NCBI RefSeq assembly: GCF_024213195.1
Contig: NZ_JANAVF010000012.1
Location: 186,001 to 250,000, forward strand
Length of the DNA: 64,000 bases
Direction of reading: 5' to 3'
DNA from: Streptomyces sp. TBY4
Lineage (GTDB): Bacteria; Actinomycetota; Actinomycetes; Streptomycetales; Streptomycetaceae
Made by a program: the position numbers and the translations under genes. Below the pieces are notes generated by a model. It was given only the letters and a program-made list of their open reading frames with translations, had not been told where the DNA came from and did no database searches. Shown here piece by piece: positions 35,603 to 43,928 of this stretch. The first letter of the stretch is position 1, and every line of letters starts with the position of its first letter.

Positions 35603-38578
35603 TTAGTAGACCGCCTGCACCGTGCCCAGCTGTGCCTCCGGGAAGCGGTGGGCCACCCGGGCCCGGAGGGTCGGGTCCCACGTCTCGTGGTCGTAGATGA
35701 GGAGGCTCCTGAGCGAGGGCAGCTCCGCGTACGAGGCGAGGCCGTCCATCGCCTCGTGGGGCATGGCGAGCTCCTGCAGGTCCTTCAGCGCCGAGAGCTC
35801 CGTCCACGCGCTCCGCGCGCCGGGGCTCCAGTCGTAGCCGAGGCAGAGCCGCCACAGGCTCGTGAGCCGTCCGAGGCCCACCAGGTCCGGGTCCGCCTCG
35901 GTCACCTCGATATCCTCCGGGCGGGCTTCCGGGGCGAAGTCGGTGAAGGACCACCCGTAGTGCCTCGACTCCAGTCTTAGCCTGCTCAGCCGGGGCCAAG
36001 TCGCCAGGACCGGGCCGAGGGGGACGTCGCTGCCGAGGTCGAGGGTGACCTCCTCCAGGGGCAGCCCGTGCAGTGCGGTCAGGTCCCGCAGCGCGGGCCA
36101 GTGATAGATGCCGAGCCTCCGCAGCGAGGTGTGGCCGCGCAGGAACTCCGCGTCCGTCCCGCCCTCGAAGTTCCCCAGGTCCAGACCCGCCACCGGCTGC
36201 CGGGCCAGGAAGCGGGCCAGGGCGTCCCGGGACACGAGGTGGGGGACGTAGAGGCCGGGCGGGCCGGTGAAGCTCTTCAGCGCCGCGAGCGAGGCGTCCG
36301 AGGTGATGGCGAGGTAGTCGGGCGGCGGGACCATGCGCGCGAGCACCTCGGTCGCGTACTGCTCGGTGTCGAACCGGTCCCAGGCTTCGTTCAGCGCCCT
36401 GCGGATCTGCTCGTCGGAGTGGCCGCAGTAGCCGGCGAGGTAGCCGACGGCCGCCTCGGAACCGGTCTCCGCCGCCGCGATCACGGCGAGGCGGCCTTCG
36501 CGCCGGGTGGCCACCGCGGCGCGCGGCAGCAGGTCCAGGACCAGCGGGCCGATCCGGCCGAGCGTGCGCGCCGCGGTCTCGTCCCGGGGCGGCATGAGCC
36601 TGCGGGCGGCCGTCCGGACGTGCTTCCGTACCTCCGGATCCAGCTCGGTCGCGTACTCCAGGGCCGCGAGGGCCAGCAGCACCGAGCGGTCGGAGTCGCG
36701 GACCAGGAGGTCGCCGATGATCGCCGCGCGGTCGTTCGGGCGGCCCTGGGCGACCGCCATGCGGATGACGTCCTCCCACTGGTCGTCGTCCGCGTGCCGG
36801 GTCAGCTCGCCGAGGCCGCCCTCGTCCAGGGCGGCCCGGGCCCCCAGGAAGTCCTGGAAGGTGCGGTGGACGAACTCCAGGGTGTCCTCCGTGGGCGCCC
36901 GCAGGAGCCCGGTCCGCTCCAGGAAGTGCCGTAGGACGGCCGGGGCCTCACCGAGCACCTGGGCGGCCGGTACGGCGGGCAGCGCGGCAGCGATGAGATC
37001 CTCGGCCCGCTTCCGGGAGATCTGCGTGCGGCCGTTGCGGATGAGCCAGTACGCGAGCCGTTGCAGGAGCTGGAGCTGCGGTTCCTCGGCGATCTCCGGC
37101 AGGCGCAGCTCCCGCTCGCGGTCGCGCCGGTGCAGGAGCATCGACAGGGCGGCCGTGTAGAGCTCCTTGCGCCCTGAGGGGAGGAAGCCGCGGCGTTCGC
37201 GGTGCAGGGCGCAGATCAGCCCGCACAGCAGCGGGTTGGTCGCGAGCCGGGCCAGCTCCGGTTTGGCGGCCAGGGACTCCAGCAGCTGGTCGCGCAGCTC
37301 CTCGCCGGCTTCGGCCGCCGTGTGCCAGCGGGCGACGAAGGAGGCCACGGTGGTGCGGTTCATGGGGGCGAGCGTCAGCTCGGAGAACTGCTCGGAGACG
37401 AGCCAGTCCTGCCGGACCGCCGAGGGGCGGGAGGTGACCAGCCAGCGGTTGCCGGGGTAGGCGGTGAGCAGATCGGTGAGCCAGTCGCGGGCCCGCTCCC
37501 GCTCGCCCTCCGGGATCTCGTCGATGCCGTCCACCAGCACCAGGCCCCGTCCCGCGCCCAGGACCCGGCTCTCCCACCCCTCGGGGGCGCGGCCCTTCAG
37601 TGCGGTGGCGAGGAGGAAGTCCTCGGGGGCGGGCAGCCGCTCCCCGTAGCGGGTCAGGTTCCGCAGGGGCAGCACGAAGGGAACGAGGCCGCCCTCGGGC
37701 TCGTCCCGGGCGGTGGAGACGGCCAGCCACTGGATCAGGGTGGTCTTGCCGGATCCGGCCTCGCCGCGCAGCAGAACCCGGGGATCGAAGCCCGGCAGGG
37801 CGTCGGCGCCGAGTACGGTGGCCGGGCCCGCCTGGGCCGGGACCACGGCACTGTCCTTGCCGCCGGCGCGTCGGTGGCGGGGGGTCGCCTCCAGGCTCAC
37901 GTACGCCGCGTCCAGCGGCCAGCGGCTGGAGTCCGGCGGCAGGTCGATCCCGAAGATCGTCAGGGTGCTGTGCCGTTTGACCAGGTACTCCCGGTACCGG
38001 GCCTCGAACTCCGTGTCCCGGCCGTCCTGGCGGGGGATCCGGGCGAGAAGGACGTCGATCTTGGAGATGGCCTCGGCCTGCCGGCGGGCGTTCTCGACCA
38101 GGGCCGCCGGGATGTAGGTGGAGCGGGTCGTGAAGAACTGCAGGACGTGCAGGCAGGTGGTGAGCAGGAGCCGGTCGTGGAAGAGCTCCGCGTCCCGGCC
38201 CAGGCCCGTGGGCGGAGCTGCTTTGCGCAGGGCGGAGGCGAAGGCGTGCGGTCCCATCTCGACGGCCTGGGCGTCCTCCAGGGCCAGGTCCCCGAGGGAG
38301 TGCAGGGTGACGGCCAGTGCGGCTGCGACGCCCGTCTCCTCGCCCGGCGGCAGCGGCCGCTCGCCGGGGGCCCGTAAGGCCTCCTCGACCAGCTTGTCGG
38401 CGAGCCGGCTCAGGTCCTCCCGGGACAGCACGCGCTGCTCGCGCAGGGAGACGTACGAGGTGATCCGCACGGGCCGGTCGACCAGTCCGGCGCCCGCCCC
38501 CTCCCCGCGGAAGAGCTTCTTCACGAGGGGGGTCACGACCCCCGAGGCCAGCCGGATCCCCACCACGGATGCGTCCAC
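35603..38578 (-). CDS. NACHT-domain NTPase of the bacterial NLR type (NNH7-like N-terminus, LRR-like C-terminus)
   Basis: A 991-residue STAND ATPase. The helical N-terminal region (about 1-190) resembles the NNH7 domains found ahead of bacterial NACHT modules. The NACHT core has Walker A GEAGSGKTT at 272-280, Walker B LVLVDGIDEIPEGER at 346-360 with the NACHT-type small residue and paired acids, and WLVTSRP at 379-385. HEAT-like helices follow (about 610-760) and then leucine-rich strands (about 770-990; LRRLGIYHWPALRDLTALHGL). Related bNACHT proteins defend against phage. The start is a GTG preceded by a hairpin that buries the only Shine-Dalgarno-like sequence. It is isolated between core genes, so it may be an accessory insertion. 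An effector activity cannot be seen. Confidence 0.88.
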   Translation of the reverse strand: MDASVVGIRLASGVVTPLVKKLFRGEGAGAGLVDRPVRITSYVSLREQRVLSREDLSRLADKLVEEALRAPGERPLPPGEETGVAAALAVTLHSLGDLALEDAQAVEMGPHAFASALRKAAPPTGLGRDAELFHDRLLLTTCLHVLQFFTTRSTYIPAALVENARRQAEAISKIDVLLARIPRQDGRDTEFEARYREYLVKRHSTLTIFGIDLPPDSSRWPLDAAYVSLEATPRHRRAGGKDSAVVPAQAGPATVLGADALPGFDPRVLLRGEAGSGKTTLIQWLAVSTARDEPEGGLVPFVLPLRNLTRYGERLPAPEDFLLATALKGRAPEGWESRVLGAGRGLVLVDGIDEIPEGERERARDWLTDLLTAYPGNRWLVTSRPSAVRQDWLVSEQFSELTLAPMNRTTVASFVARWHTAAEAGEELRDQLLESLAAKPELARLATNPLLCGLICALHRERRGFLPSGRKELYTAALSMLLHRRDRERELRLPEIAEEPQLQLLQRLAYWLIRNGRTQISRKRAEDLIAAALPAVPAAQVLGEAPAVLRHFLERTGLLRAPTEDTLEFVHRTFQDFLGARAALDEGGLGELTRHADDDQWEDVIRMAVAQGRPNDRAAIIGDLLVRDSDRSVLLALAALEYATELDPEVRKHVRTAARRLMPPRDETAARTLGRIGPLVLDLLPRAAVATRREGRLAVIAAAETGSEAAVGYLAGYCGHSDEQIRRALNEAWDRFDTEQYATEVLARMVPPPDYLAITSDASLAALKSFTGPPGLYVPHLVSRDALARFLARQPVAGLDLGNFEGGTDAEFLRGHTSLRRLGIYHWPALRDLTALHGLPLEEVTLDLGSDVPLGPVLATWPRLSRLRLESRHYGWSFTDFAPEARPEDIEVTEADPDLVGLGRLTSLWRLCLGYDWSPGARSAWTELSALKDLQELAMPHEAMDGLASYAELPSLRSLLIYDHETWDPTLRARVAHRFPEAQLGTVQAVY

Positions 38579-38581
38579 GAG

Positions 38582-38598
38582 CCGGAGCGTAGCTCCGG
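38582..38598 (-). promoter_or_regulatory. Hairpin covering the ribosome binding site of the NACHT gene
   Basis: The leader contains CCGGAGC-TAC-GCTCCGG, a perfect 7-bp stem with a 3-nt loop ending 4 nt before the GTG start. The GGAG that could serve as ribosome binding site is inside the stem. A structure like this would keep translation low unless melted. Confidence 0.5.
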
Positions 38599-38621
38599 TG
38601 TGACGCCGGTCGCAGGGCTTT

Positions 38622-38637
38622 GGTCCCGGCCGGGACC
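38622..38637. promoter_or_regulatory. 16-bp perfect palindrome upstream of the NACHT gene
   Basis: GGTCCCGGCCGGGACC is a fully self-complementary 16-mer, 44 bp upstream of the NACHT start. It could be an operator for a dimeric regulator or part of the leader. G+C-rich sequence raises the chance of accidental palindromes. Confidence 0.4.
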
Positions 38638-38670
38638 GGCGGAGGTCCCGCCCCGGTGACAAGCCGCACA

Positions 38671-38723
38671 GGGCAAATCGGACCTACTAGGAGCATTCGT
38701 AGAGATCGACGTCCGATTTGCCC
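38671..38723. promoter_or_regulatory. 13-bp inverted repeat in the NACHT/M23 divergent spacer
   Basis: GGGCAAATCGGAC (38671-38683) and its complement GTCCGATTTGCCC (38711-38723) are exact, separated by 27 bp that contain CTAC and GTAG, allowing the stem to continue. The spacer between the NACHT gene and the M23 gene (38579-38976, 398 bp) has no gene. This is either an operator or the 5' part of a structured M23 leader. Confidence 0.55.
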
Positions 38724-38807
38724 CACCGCCGGGCCAGTGGGGAGGCGGTCAACAGGGCTGCCGACCCCCCGAGCATCTACGAGGCGGGGTAGTAGCGGGG
38801 AGGTTTG

Positions 38808-38868
38808 GGGAAGCCGGGGTGCCCGGGTTACCAAAGATGAGCAAGCAAGCCCGGCACCCCGCTCAGCG
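38808..38868 (+). promoter_or_regulatory. Stable stem-loop in the M23 peptidase leader
   Basis: GCCGGGGTGC followed by CCGGGTT pairs with AAGCCCGG and CACCCCG further on, giving a long imperfect stem with a 17-nt loop (ACCAAAGATGAGCAAGC). It may be an intrinsic terminator or attenuator about 110 nt upstream of the M23 gene. ACCGCC/GGCGGT and CTAC/GTAG hairpins lie before it, so the leader is heavily structured. It does not match the ydaO riboswitch consensus. Confidence 0.45.
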
Positions 38869-38888
38869 TGCCGGGTCCTTTCTTGCCC

Positions 38889-38945
38889 GCAGCACTCGCA
38901 GCACTCGCAGCACTCGCAGTGCAGCACCCGCAGTACCCGCAGCAC
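38889..38945. repeat. Short tandem repeats (9-bp unit) upstream of the M23 gene
   Basis: About three perfect and several degenerate copies of the 9-bp unit CGCAGCACT (later CGCAGTACC-like) run up to 30 bp before the M23 start. They are not in a coding frame that begins with a plausible start. Copy number could vary between strains. Confidence 0.6.
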
Positions 38946-38976
38946 CGTCCCCGTCCCCGGCCCGGAGGTCTCCTTC

Positions 38977-39591
38977 ATGTCCGCGAAGCGCGTCACCACC
39001 CGTCGTACCCGTATCGCCATCGGCGCCACCGCCCTCGGCGCGGCCCTGGCACTCGGGGCCGGGACGACCGCCGCGTTCGCCGACGAGGTGCCCCAGACCG
39101 AGCTGACGGGCACCGTCCAGCTGGTCGCCGAGCAGGCCGCCGCCCAGGCCGCCCTCGCGGCGAAGCCGGCCGCCCTGTGGGAGAAGCCGGTGTCGAAGTA
39201 CGTGCTCTCCGCGACCTTCGGCAAGGGCGGCAGCATGTGGTCGCACAAGCACTCCGGCCAGGACTTCGCCGTCCCGGTCGGCACCCCGGTGGACGCCGTC
39301 TCCGCGGGCACCGTGGTCAAGGCCGGCCCCAACGGCGGCGGCGACGGCCCGGCCTACGGCAACGCCATCGTGATCAAGCACGCGAACAACACGTACTCGC
39401 AGTACGCGCACCTCTCGAAGATCCAGGTCAAGATCGGCGAGAAGGTCACCAAGGGCGAGCAGATCGCCCTCTCCGGCAACACCGGCAACTCCAGCGGCCC
39501 GCACCTGCACTTCGAGATCCGGACCACGCCGAACTACGGCTCGGCCGTGAACCCGGTGGCCTTCCTGCGCGGCGTCGGCGTCACGGTCTGA
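38977..39591 (+). CDS. Secreted M23-family peptidoglycan peptidase
   Basis: The 204-residue protein has a twin-Arg-containing signal peptide (residues 1-33; TTRRTRIAIGATALGAALAL) and a C-terminal M23 domain: FGKGGSMWSHKHSGQDFAVPVGTPVDAV with the zinc-binding H-x-x-x-D, HANNTYSQYAHLSK, and NTGNSSGPHLHFEIRT with H-x-H. Such enzymes cut peptidoglycan cross-bridges. The ATG at 38977 has CGGAGGT 8 nt upstream. Its leader of over 250 nt carries several stem-loops, so regulation at the RNA level is possible. Confidence 0.93.
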   Translation: MSAKRVTTRRTRIAIGATALGAALALGAGTTAAFADEVPQTELTGTVQLVAEQAAAQAALAAKPAALWEKPVSKYVLSATFGKGGSMWSHKHSGQDFAVPVGTPVDAVSAGTVVKAGPNGGGDGPAYGNAIVIKHANNTYSQYAHLSKIQVKIGEKVTKGEQIALSGNTGNSSGPHLHFEIRTTPNYGSAVNPVAFLRGVGVTV

Positions 39592-39599
39592 TCAGCCGG

Positions 39600-40904
39600 T
39601 CAGCCGGTCACCCATGAGTGGGTCAGGGTGCCGCGCGCCGCAGCGTCCAGGTCGCCCTGGCGGTAGGCGGCGGCCTGCTCGTCCGAGAACGCCGACGCGT
39701 AGATCCGCATGAAGTTCATCTCGCCCTTGAAGGCGCCGGCCCACGCGTTCTGGTGGCGGGCCCGGCCGAGCTGCAAGGGGCCCGAGTTCGGCCAGATCCC
39801 CGCGACCGGGGCCTCGGCGGCCTTCTTGCCCTCCACGTAGAGGGAGATCTTCTTCTTCTCGGCGTCGTGGACGGCCGTCAGGATCGACCAGGTCTTGACC
39901 GTGTTCAGCCCCTCTGCGGCGACGGTCACCACCGTGGGCGTGGCGCCCTTCTCGGGGGTCCGCACGCGGAACACCCAGGCCTGCTTGCCGTTCACCTCGT
40001 CGGAGCCCAGCTCGAAGGAGAACGACTCCGAGGTGCCCTGGCTCATGACGACGTGCGGGCCCTTCGCGTCGGAGTTGTTCTTGACGCGGACCGAGAGGGA
40101 GAAGCTCTTGGTCGTGTCCACGGCCGAGGCGGTGGACTGGCCGTACGAGTTGGGGTTGCCCTTGAGGGTGAACTCGTAGTGCGAGCCGTCCTTGGGGACC
40201 GTGGCTTCCGGCCCCATCCGGATGCCGACCTTGCCGGCGCCGTCCTTGAGGAGGGCGGGGTCGCTCGCGACGGTGGGGGAGTAGGCCTTCGACGGGGACT
40301 TGCCGGGGTCGGGGGACCCGGACACCGAGGCCGAAGCCGAAGGGGAGGGGCCCTTGGCGTCGTCCTTGCCGCCCCCGCCCCCGCCCACCAGGTCGGTCTT
40401 CAGCAGGACGAACGCTCCGCCGCCGGCGAGCAGCGCGAGCACGGTGACCGCCCCGCCCACCTTCCACAGCCGCTTGCGGCGCCGCTCGGCGGCCGACCGG
40501 TCGGCCATCGCCTCCCAGTCGGGCTGCTCGCCGAAGGATGCGGCCTGCGGGCCGGCCGGGGCGCCGGGCCCGGCCGGGCCGCCCTGGTCGGAGTCCTCGG
40601 GGAACGGCATGGGCGGGCCGAAGGTGCCGGACACCGGCGGGCCGGGCGGGTAGCCGTAGCCGCCGCCCTGCGGGTAGCCGTAACCGCCCTCGCCCGACGC
40701 GGGGCGGTCGGACGGGCCGTCCTGGCCGGGCGGGAACCCGTAGCCGTGGCCGCCGCCGGACGCGGGCCGGTCGTACGGTTCGGGCCGGGCGGGCGGGAAC
40801 CCGTAGCCGCCCGGCGCCGGGACTCCCGGCGGGAACCCGTAGCCGCCGCCCTCCGGAGCGGGCTCGGGCTGGGGGCTGTGCGGGCGATCCGTACCGTCAG
40901 TCAT
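39600..40904 (-). CDS. LamG/jellyroll-domain membrane protein downstream of cseC
   Basis: The 434-residue protein has a Gly/Pro/Tyr-rich cytosolic N-terminus (about 1-130, repeated GYGFPPG units), one transmembrane helix (about 150-170, VGGAVTVLALLAGGGAFVLL), a Gly/Ser linker, and a C-terminal concanavalin-like jellyroll domain (about 230-430; YEFTLKGNPNSYGQ, WSILTAVHDAEKKKISLYVEGKK, PLQLGRARHQNAWAGAFKGEM). The fold binds carbohydrate or protein outside the membrane. It is 104 nt downstream of cseC on the same strand, so it may belong to the envelope-stress transcript. Function unknown. Confidence 0.84.
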   Translation of the reverse strand: MTDGTDRPHSPQPEPAPEGGGYGFPPGVPAPGGYGFPPARPEPYDRPASGGGHGYGFPPGQDGPSDRPASGEGGYGYPQGGGYGYPPGPPVSGTFGPPMPFPEDSDQGGPAGPGAPAGPQAASFGEQPDWEAMADRSAAERRRKRLWKVGGAVTVLALLAGGGAFVLLKTDLVGGGGGGKDDAKGPSPSASASVSGSPDPGKSPSKAYSPTVASDPALLKDGAGKVGIRMGPEATVPKDGSHYEFTLKGNPNSYGQSTASAVDTTKSFSLSVRVKNNSDAKGPHVVMSQGTSESFSFELGSDEVNGKQAWVFRVRTPEKGATPTVVTVAAEGLNTVKTWSILTAVHDAEKKKISLYVEGKKAAEAPVAGIWPNSGPLQLGRARHQNAWAGAFKGEMNFMRIYASAFSDEQAAAYRQGDLDAAARGTLTHSWVTG

Positions 40905-41008
40905 GGTTCGGATGCTAAGACATCGGCGTCCGCAATCGAACAGCCGATGGTCGCGATACGACACCGATCCCGCCGGGCCGCCCCGGCACCGGCAGCGGCC
41001 CCGCCCGC

Positions 41009-42322
41009 TCAGCCCTCCCGGCGGACGACCGGGAAGCTCCCCGTCGCCGTCGGCGCGTGCTCCGGCAGCCACAGCACCGCCACCGCCCCCGCCGCCGCGC
41101 CGCCCTGGACGAAGCCGCCGGGGGCCGCCACGTTGCGGAACGTCAGCCGGGCGCCCAGCACCCGCGCCTGCCCCTCCGCGATGGTCAGCCCCAGCCCGTG
41201 CCCCACCCCGGCCCGGTCCGTGGACCCGGTCCGGAACCGGCTCGGCCCCTCCCGGAGCAGGGCCTCGGGGAAGCCCGGCCCGTGGTCCCGGACCCGTACG
41301 ACCCGGCCTTCGACATCGACCTGGACCGGCGCCCGCCCGTACCGCGCGGCATTGGCGAGGAGGTTGCCGAGGATCCGCTCCAGGCGGCGCGGATCGGTGC
41401 TGACGATCTCGTCCGCGACGATCCGTACGCGCGCCTCCGGCATCAGCGAGTTGACCCGGCGCTGCACGAACTCGCCGAGCGCCACCTCCTGGAGCTCCGC
41501 CCGCTCGGACGCGCTGTCCAGCCGGGCCACCTCCAGCACATCCTCGACCAGCGCCCGCAGCGCCTGCGCGCGGTCCCGCACCAGCTCGGTCGGTCGGCCG
41601 GGCGGCAGCAGTTCCGCCGCCGTGAGCAGGCCCGTCACCGGGGTGCGCAGCTCGTGCGCGATGTCGGCGGTCACCCGCCGCTCCGCCTCCAGCCGCTGCT
41701 GGAGCGCGTCCGCCATCGCGTCGACCGCCCGCGCGAGGTCGTCGGTCTCGTCGCGTACGACGCCCCCGACCGCGTCCCGCACCCGTACCTCGGGATCCCC
41801 GTGCGCCACCCGCTGCGCGGCGGCCGCGGCCTTGCGCAGCCGGCGCGAGATCTGGCCGCCGATCAGCACGCCGAGCGCCGACCCGCCGACCACCACGGCC
41901 AGGGAGCCGACGATCAGCGCCCGGTCCAGGTCGCGCAGCATGTTGGCGCTCTCCCGGAAGGGGGTGTGCAGCGAGAGCACCTGCCCGTTGCCGAGCGGCA
42001 GGGCGGCCCATACCTCGGGGAGCCCGCGCGGGTTGTCCTGGATGTAGGTGCCGCGCCTCCCGGACTGGGCCTTCTCGCGCAGCTCCCGGGGCAGCTCCGG
42101 GTCGTTGAGCTTGGCGCCCATCTGGGGCTTGCGGCCTCCCTCGGCGGTGCGGGAGATGAACTGCACGCGGTCCAGCTGCACCTCGCGGGCGCTCTCCAGC
42201 ATCGAGACGCGGGCAGCGCTGTGCACCACCAGGCTCAGGGCGACGGCGGTCAGCGCGCCCACGGCCGCGATGGCGAGCGTGATCTTCCAGCGGATCCCGG
42301 TCCGCAGGGTGAACCGCTTCAT
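41009..42322 (-). CDS. cseC: Envelope-stress sensor histidine kinase CseC
   Basis: The 437-residue kinase has two transmembrane segments (about 14-33 and 135-157) enclosing an extracytoplasmic loop, a HAMP domain, His223 in RRVTADIAHELRTPVTGLL, and a HATPase_c domain (NLLANAARYG; GVGHGLGLTIAEGQ). In S. coelicolor CseC activates CseB in response to cell-wall damage. The ATG at 42322 is chosen; an in-frame TTG at 42391 would add 23 Arg/Glu/Gly-rich residues (MRGTSTGDERGNERGNERGD) encoded by short tandem repeats. Confidence 0.93.
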   Translation of the reverse strand: MKRFTLRTGIRWKITLAIAAVGALTAVALSLVVHSAARVSMLESAREVQLDRVQFISRTAEGGRKPQMGAKLNDPELPRELREKAQSGRRGTYIQDNPRGLPEVWAALPLGNGQVLSLHTPFRESANMLRDLDRALIVGSLAVVVGGSALGVLIGGQISRRLRKAAAAAQRVAHGDPEVRVRDAVGGVVRDETDDLARAVDAMADALQQRLEAERRVTADIAHELRTPVTGLLTAAELLPPGRPTELVRDRAQALRALVEDVLEVARLDSASERAELQEVALGEFVQRRVNSLMPEARVRIVADEIVSTDPRRLERILGNLLANAARYGRAPVQVDVEGRVVRVRDHGPGFPEALLREGPSRFRTGSTDRAGVGHGLGLTIAEGQARVLGARLTFRNVAAPGGFVQGGAAAGAVAVLWLPEHAPTATGSFPVVRREG

Positions 42323-42395
42323 GCAGTCGTCGTCCCCGCGTTCATTGCCGCGTTCATTCCCGCGTTCGTCCCCCGTGCTCGTTCCTCTCAAGGCA

Positions 42396-43100
42396 TCAGG
42401 CCTTGAGCTTGTATCCGAATCCGCGGACGGTTTCGATCCGGTCCTGTCCGATCTTGGTGCGCAGCCGCTGCACGTGGACGTCCACGACGCGGGTGTCGCC
42501 GCCCCAGTCGTAGTCCCAGACCCGCTCCAGCAGCCGGTCGCGCGAGAGCACGGTGCCGGGGGAGGTGGAGAACTCCAGCAGCAGCCGCATCTCGGTGGGG
42601 GTCAGCGCCACCGAGGCACCGGCCTTGCGCACCTCCATGCCCTCCGTGTCGACCTCCAGGTCGCCGAAGAGGAGCACCCCGCGCTCGCCGGAGGCGTCCT
42701 CCTCGGGACCGCCGCCCTGCGGGCCGCCGGCGTGGCCGAAGCGGCGCAGGACCGCGCGGATGCGGGCGACGAGGACGGACCCGTCGAAGGGCTTGGTGAC
42801 GTAGTCGTCGGCGCCCGCCTCCAGGCCGAGGACCACGTCGATGGAGTCGGCGCGCGCCGACAGCATGATGACCGGGACGGTGGACTCGTCGCGGATGCGG
42901 CGGCACAGGCTCACGCCGTCCATACCGGGCACCATCACGTCGAGCAGCGCGATGTCGGGCCGGTTCGAGCGGAAGGAGTCCAGGCCGGACAGCCCGTCGG
43001 GCATGGCCGTGACCACGAACCCGTCGCGTTCCAGCGCCAGGGTCGTGGCCTCACGGATGACGTCGTCGTCCTCCACGAACAGCACATGGGTCTCGGCCAT
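42396..43100 (-). CDS. cseB: Envelope-stress response regulator CseB
   Basis: The 234-residue OmpR-family regulator has a receiver domain (acidic VEDDD at 9-13, phosphoacceptor Asp54 in DIALLDVMVPGMDG, Lys in DDYVTKPFDG) and a winged-helix domain (LTPTEMRLLLEFSTSPGTVLSRDRLLERVWDYDW region; RVVDVHVQRLRTKIG). In S. coelicolor it activates the sigE promoter. cseC starts 73 nt after its stop in the chosen annotation. Confidence 0.95.
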   Translation of the reverse strand: MAETHVLFVEDDDVIREATTLALERDGFVVTAMPDGLSGLDSFRSNRPDIALLDVMVPGMDGVSLCRRIRDESTVPVIMLSARADSIDVVLGLEAGADDYVTKPFDGSVLVARIRAVLRRFGHAGGPQGGGPEEDASGERGVLLFGDLEVDTEGMEVRKAGASVALTPTEMRLLLEFSTSPGTVLSRDRLLERVWDYDWGGDTRVVDVHVQRLRTKIGQDRIETVRGFGYKLKA

Positions 43101-43220
43101 CGGGAGCCTCGCCTCGCCTCGGTACTCGTCGCCCGGATCTCCGGGCCGCTCGGTTCTTCTCGGTTCTTCGGTCGCCCGGTTCCCCGGGCCGTGCGGTCGC
43201 TCTGGTGGTTCCGGTGGTGC

Positions 43221-43928
43221 TCAGCTCTTCGGGCTGACGGCCGGCGCGGGGAGCGTCCCGCCGTCGACCACGTTGCTGTAGTCGGTGTGCACCCGGTCCT
43301 GCTCGGTGAACCGTTCCCCGTTCCAGCGGTACGTGATCAGGTCCTCGCCCGAGGGGTAGGAGAACGCGTCGCTCTTCCCGTAGACCGGCTTGGTGACGAT
43401 CAGGTCGCCCCGGTCGATCTCGGCGTAGACGGGCGCCTGCTCGTCCGAGAAGACATTCTGGTACGAAGCCCCGTCCGCGCGGTACACGAAGGAGCCGATG
43501 CCCAGCGCGTCGGCGCAGGACAGGATGTTGACCACGATGTCGACCTCGGGGCCGCCGGTGACCTTCCCGTAGCTGACGTCGACCGGGTACTCCTTGCCCG
43601 AGCAGGGCTTCAGTTCCCGCTTCATCTCGGCGCTGATCTTGGGGTCCGCCTTGACCAGCGCGATCGGGTCCACCTTGGCGGCGGGCCTGCCGGAGGCCTG
43701 GGAGGTGAGGGGGGCGGTGCTGTCCGCGTCCTGCGGGGAGGGGGCCGCGGAGGGGGCTCCGGTCTTGGCCACCTGCTCGGTACGGGCCGGGCCGCCGTCC
43801 CGCAGCCCCGTGCCCCCGGTCGAGCAGCCGACCGCGAACAGCACGGTGCCGACGAGGACGACCGTCCCCGCCGACATCAGTACCACCGAGCTCTTGCCGC
43901 TCAGTCTTGGGCCAATCAGGCCGCGCAC
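43221..43928 (-). CDS. cseA: Envelope-stress lipoprotein CseA
   Basis: The 235-residue protein has a hydrophobic N-terminal segment (VVLMSAGTVVLVGTVLFA) ending in VGCS, a lipobox variant with cysteine at about residue 35. A disordered Ser/Ala/Pro linker and a folded C-terminal domain follow (ELKPCSGKEYPVDVSYGKVTGGPEVDIV region; four cysteines in total). In S. coelicolor CseA is an extracytoplasmic negative modulator of sigE. The GTG start lies 13 bp inside the end of sigE, coupling translation. Confidence 0.92.
   Translation of the reverse strand: MRGLIGPRLSGKSSVVLMSAGTVVLVGTVLFAVGCSTGGTGLRDGGPARTEQVAKTGAPSAAPSPQDADSTAPLTSQASGRPAAKVDPIALVKADPKISAEMKRELKPCSGKEYPVDVSYGKVTGGPEVDIVVNILSCADALGIGSFVYRADGASYQNVFSDEQAPVYAEIDRGDLIVTKPVYGKSDAFSYPSGEDLITYRWNGERFTEQDRVHTDYSNVVDGGTLPAPAVSPKS

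Noticed and set aside
38640..38976. ydaO-type c-di-AMP riboswitch before the M23 gene (disA is in the window)
   Set aside because: The conserved GGGGTGAATC and CGAACCCGTCAGCTAACC-like segments of that riboswitch are missing; only general stem-loops are present.
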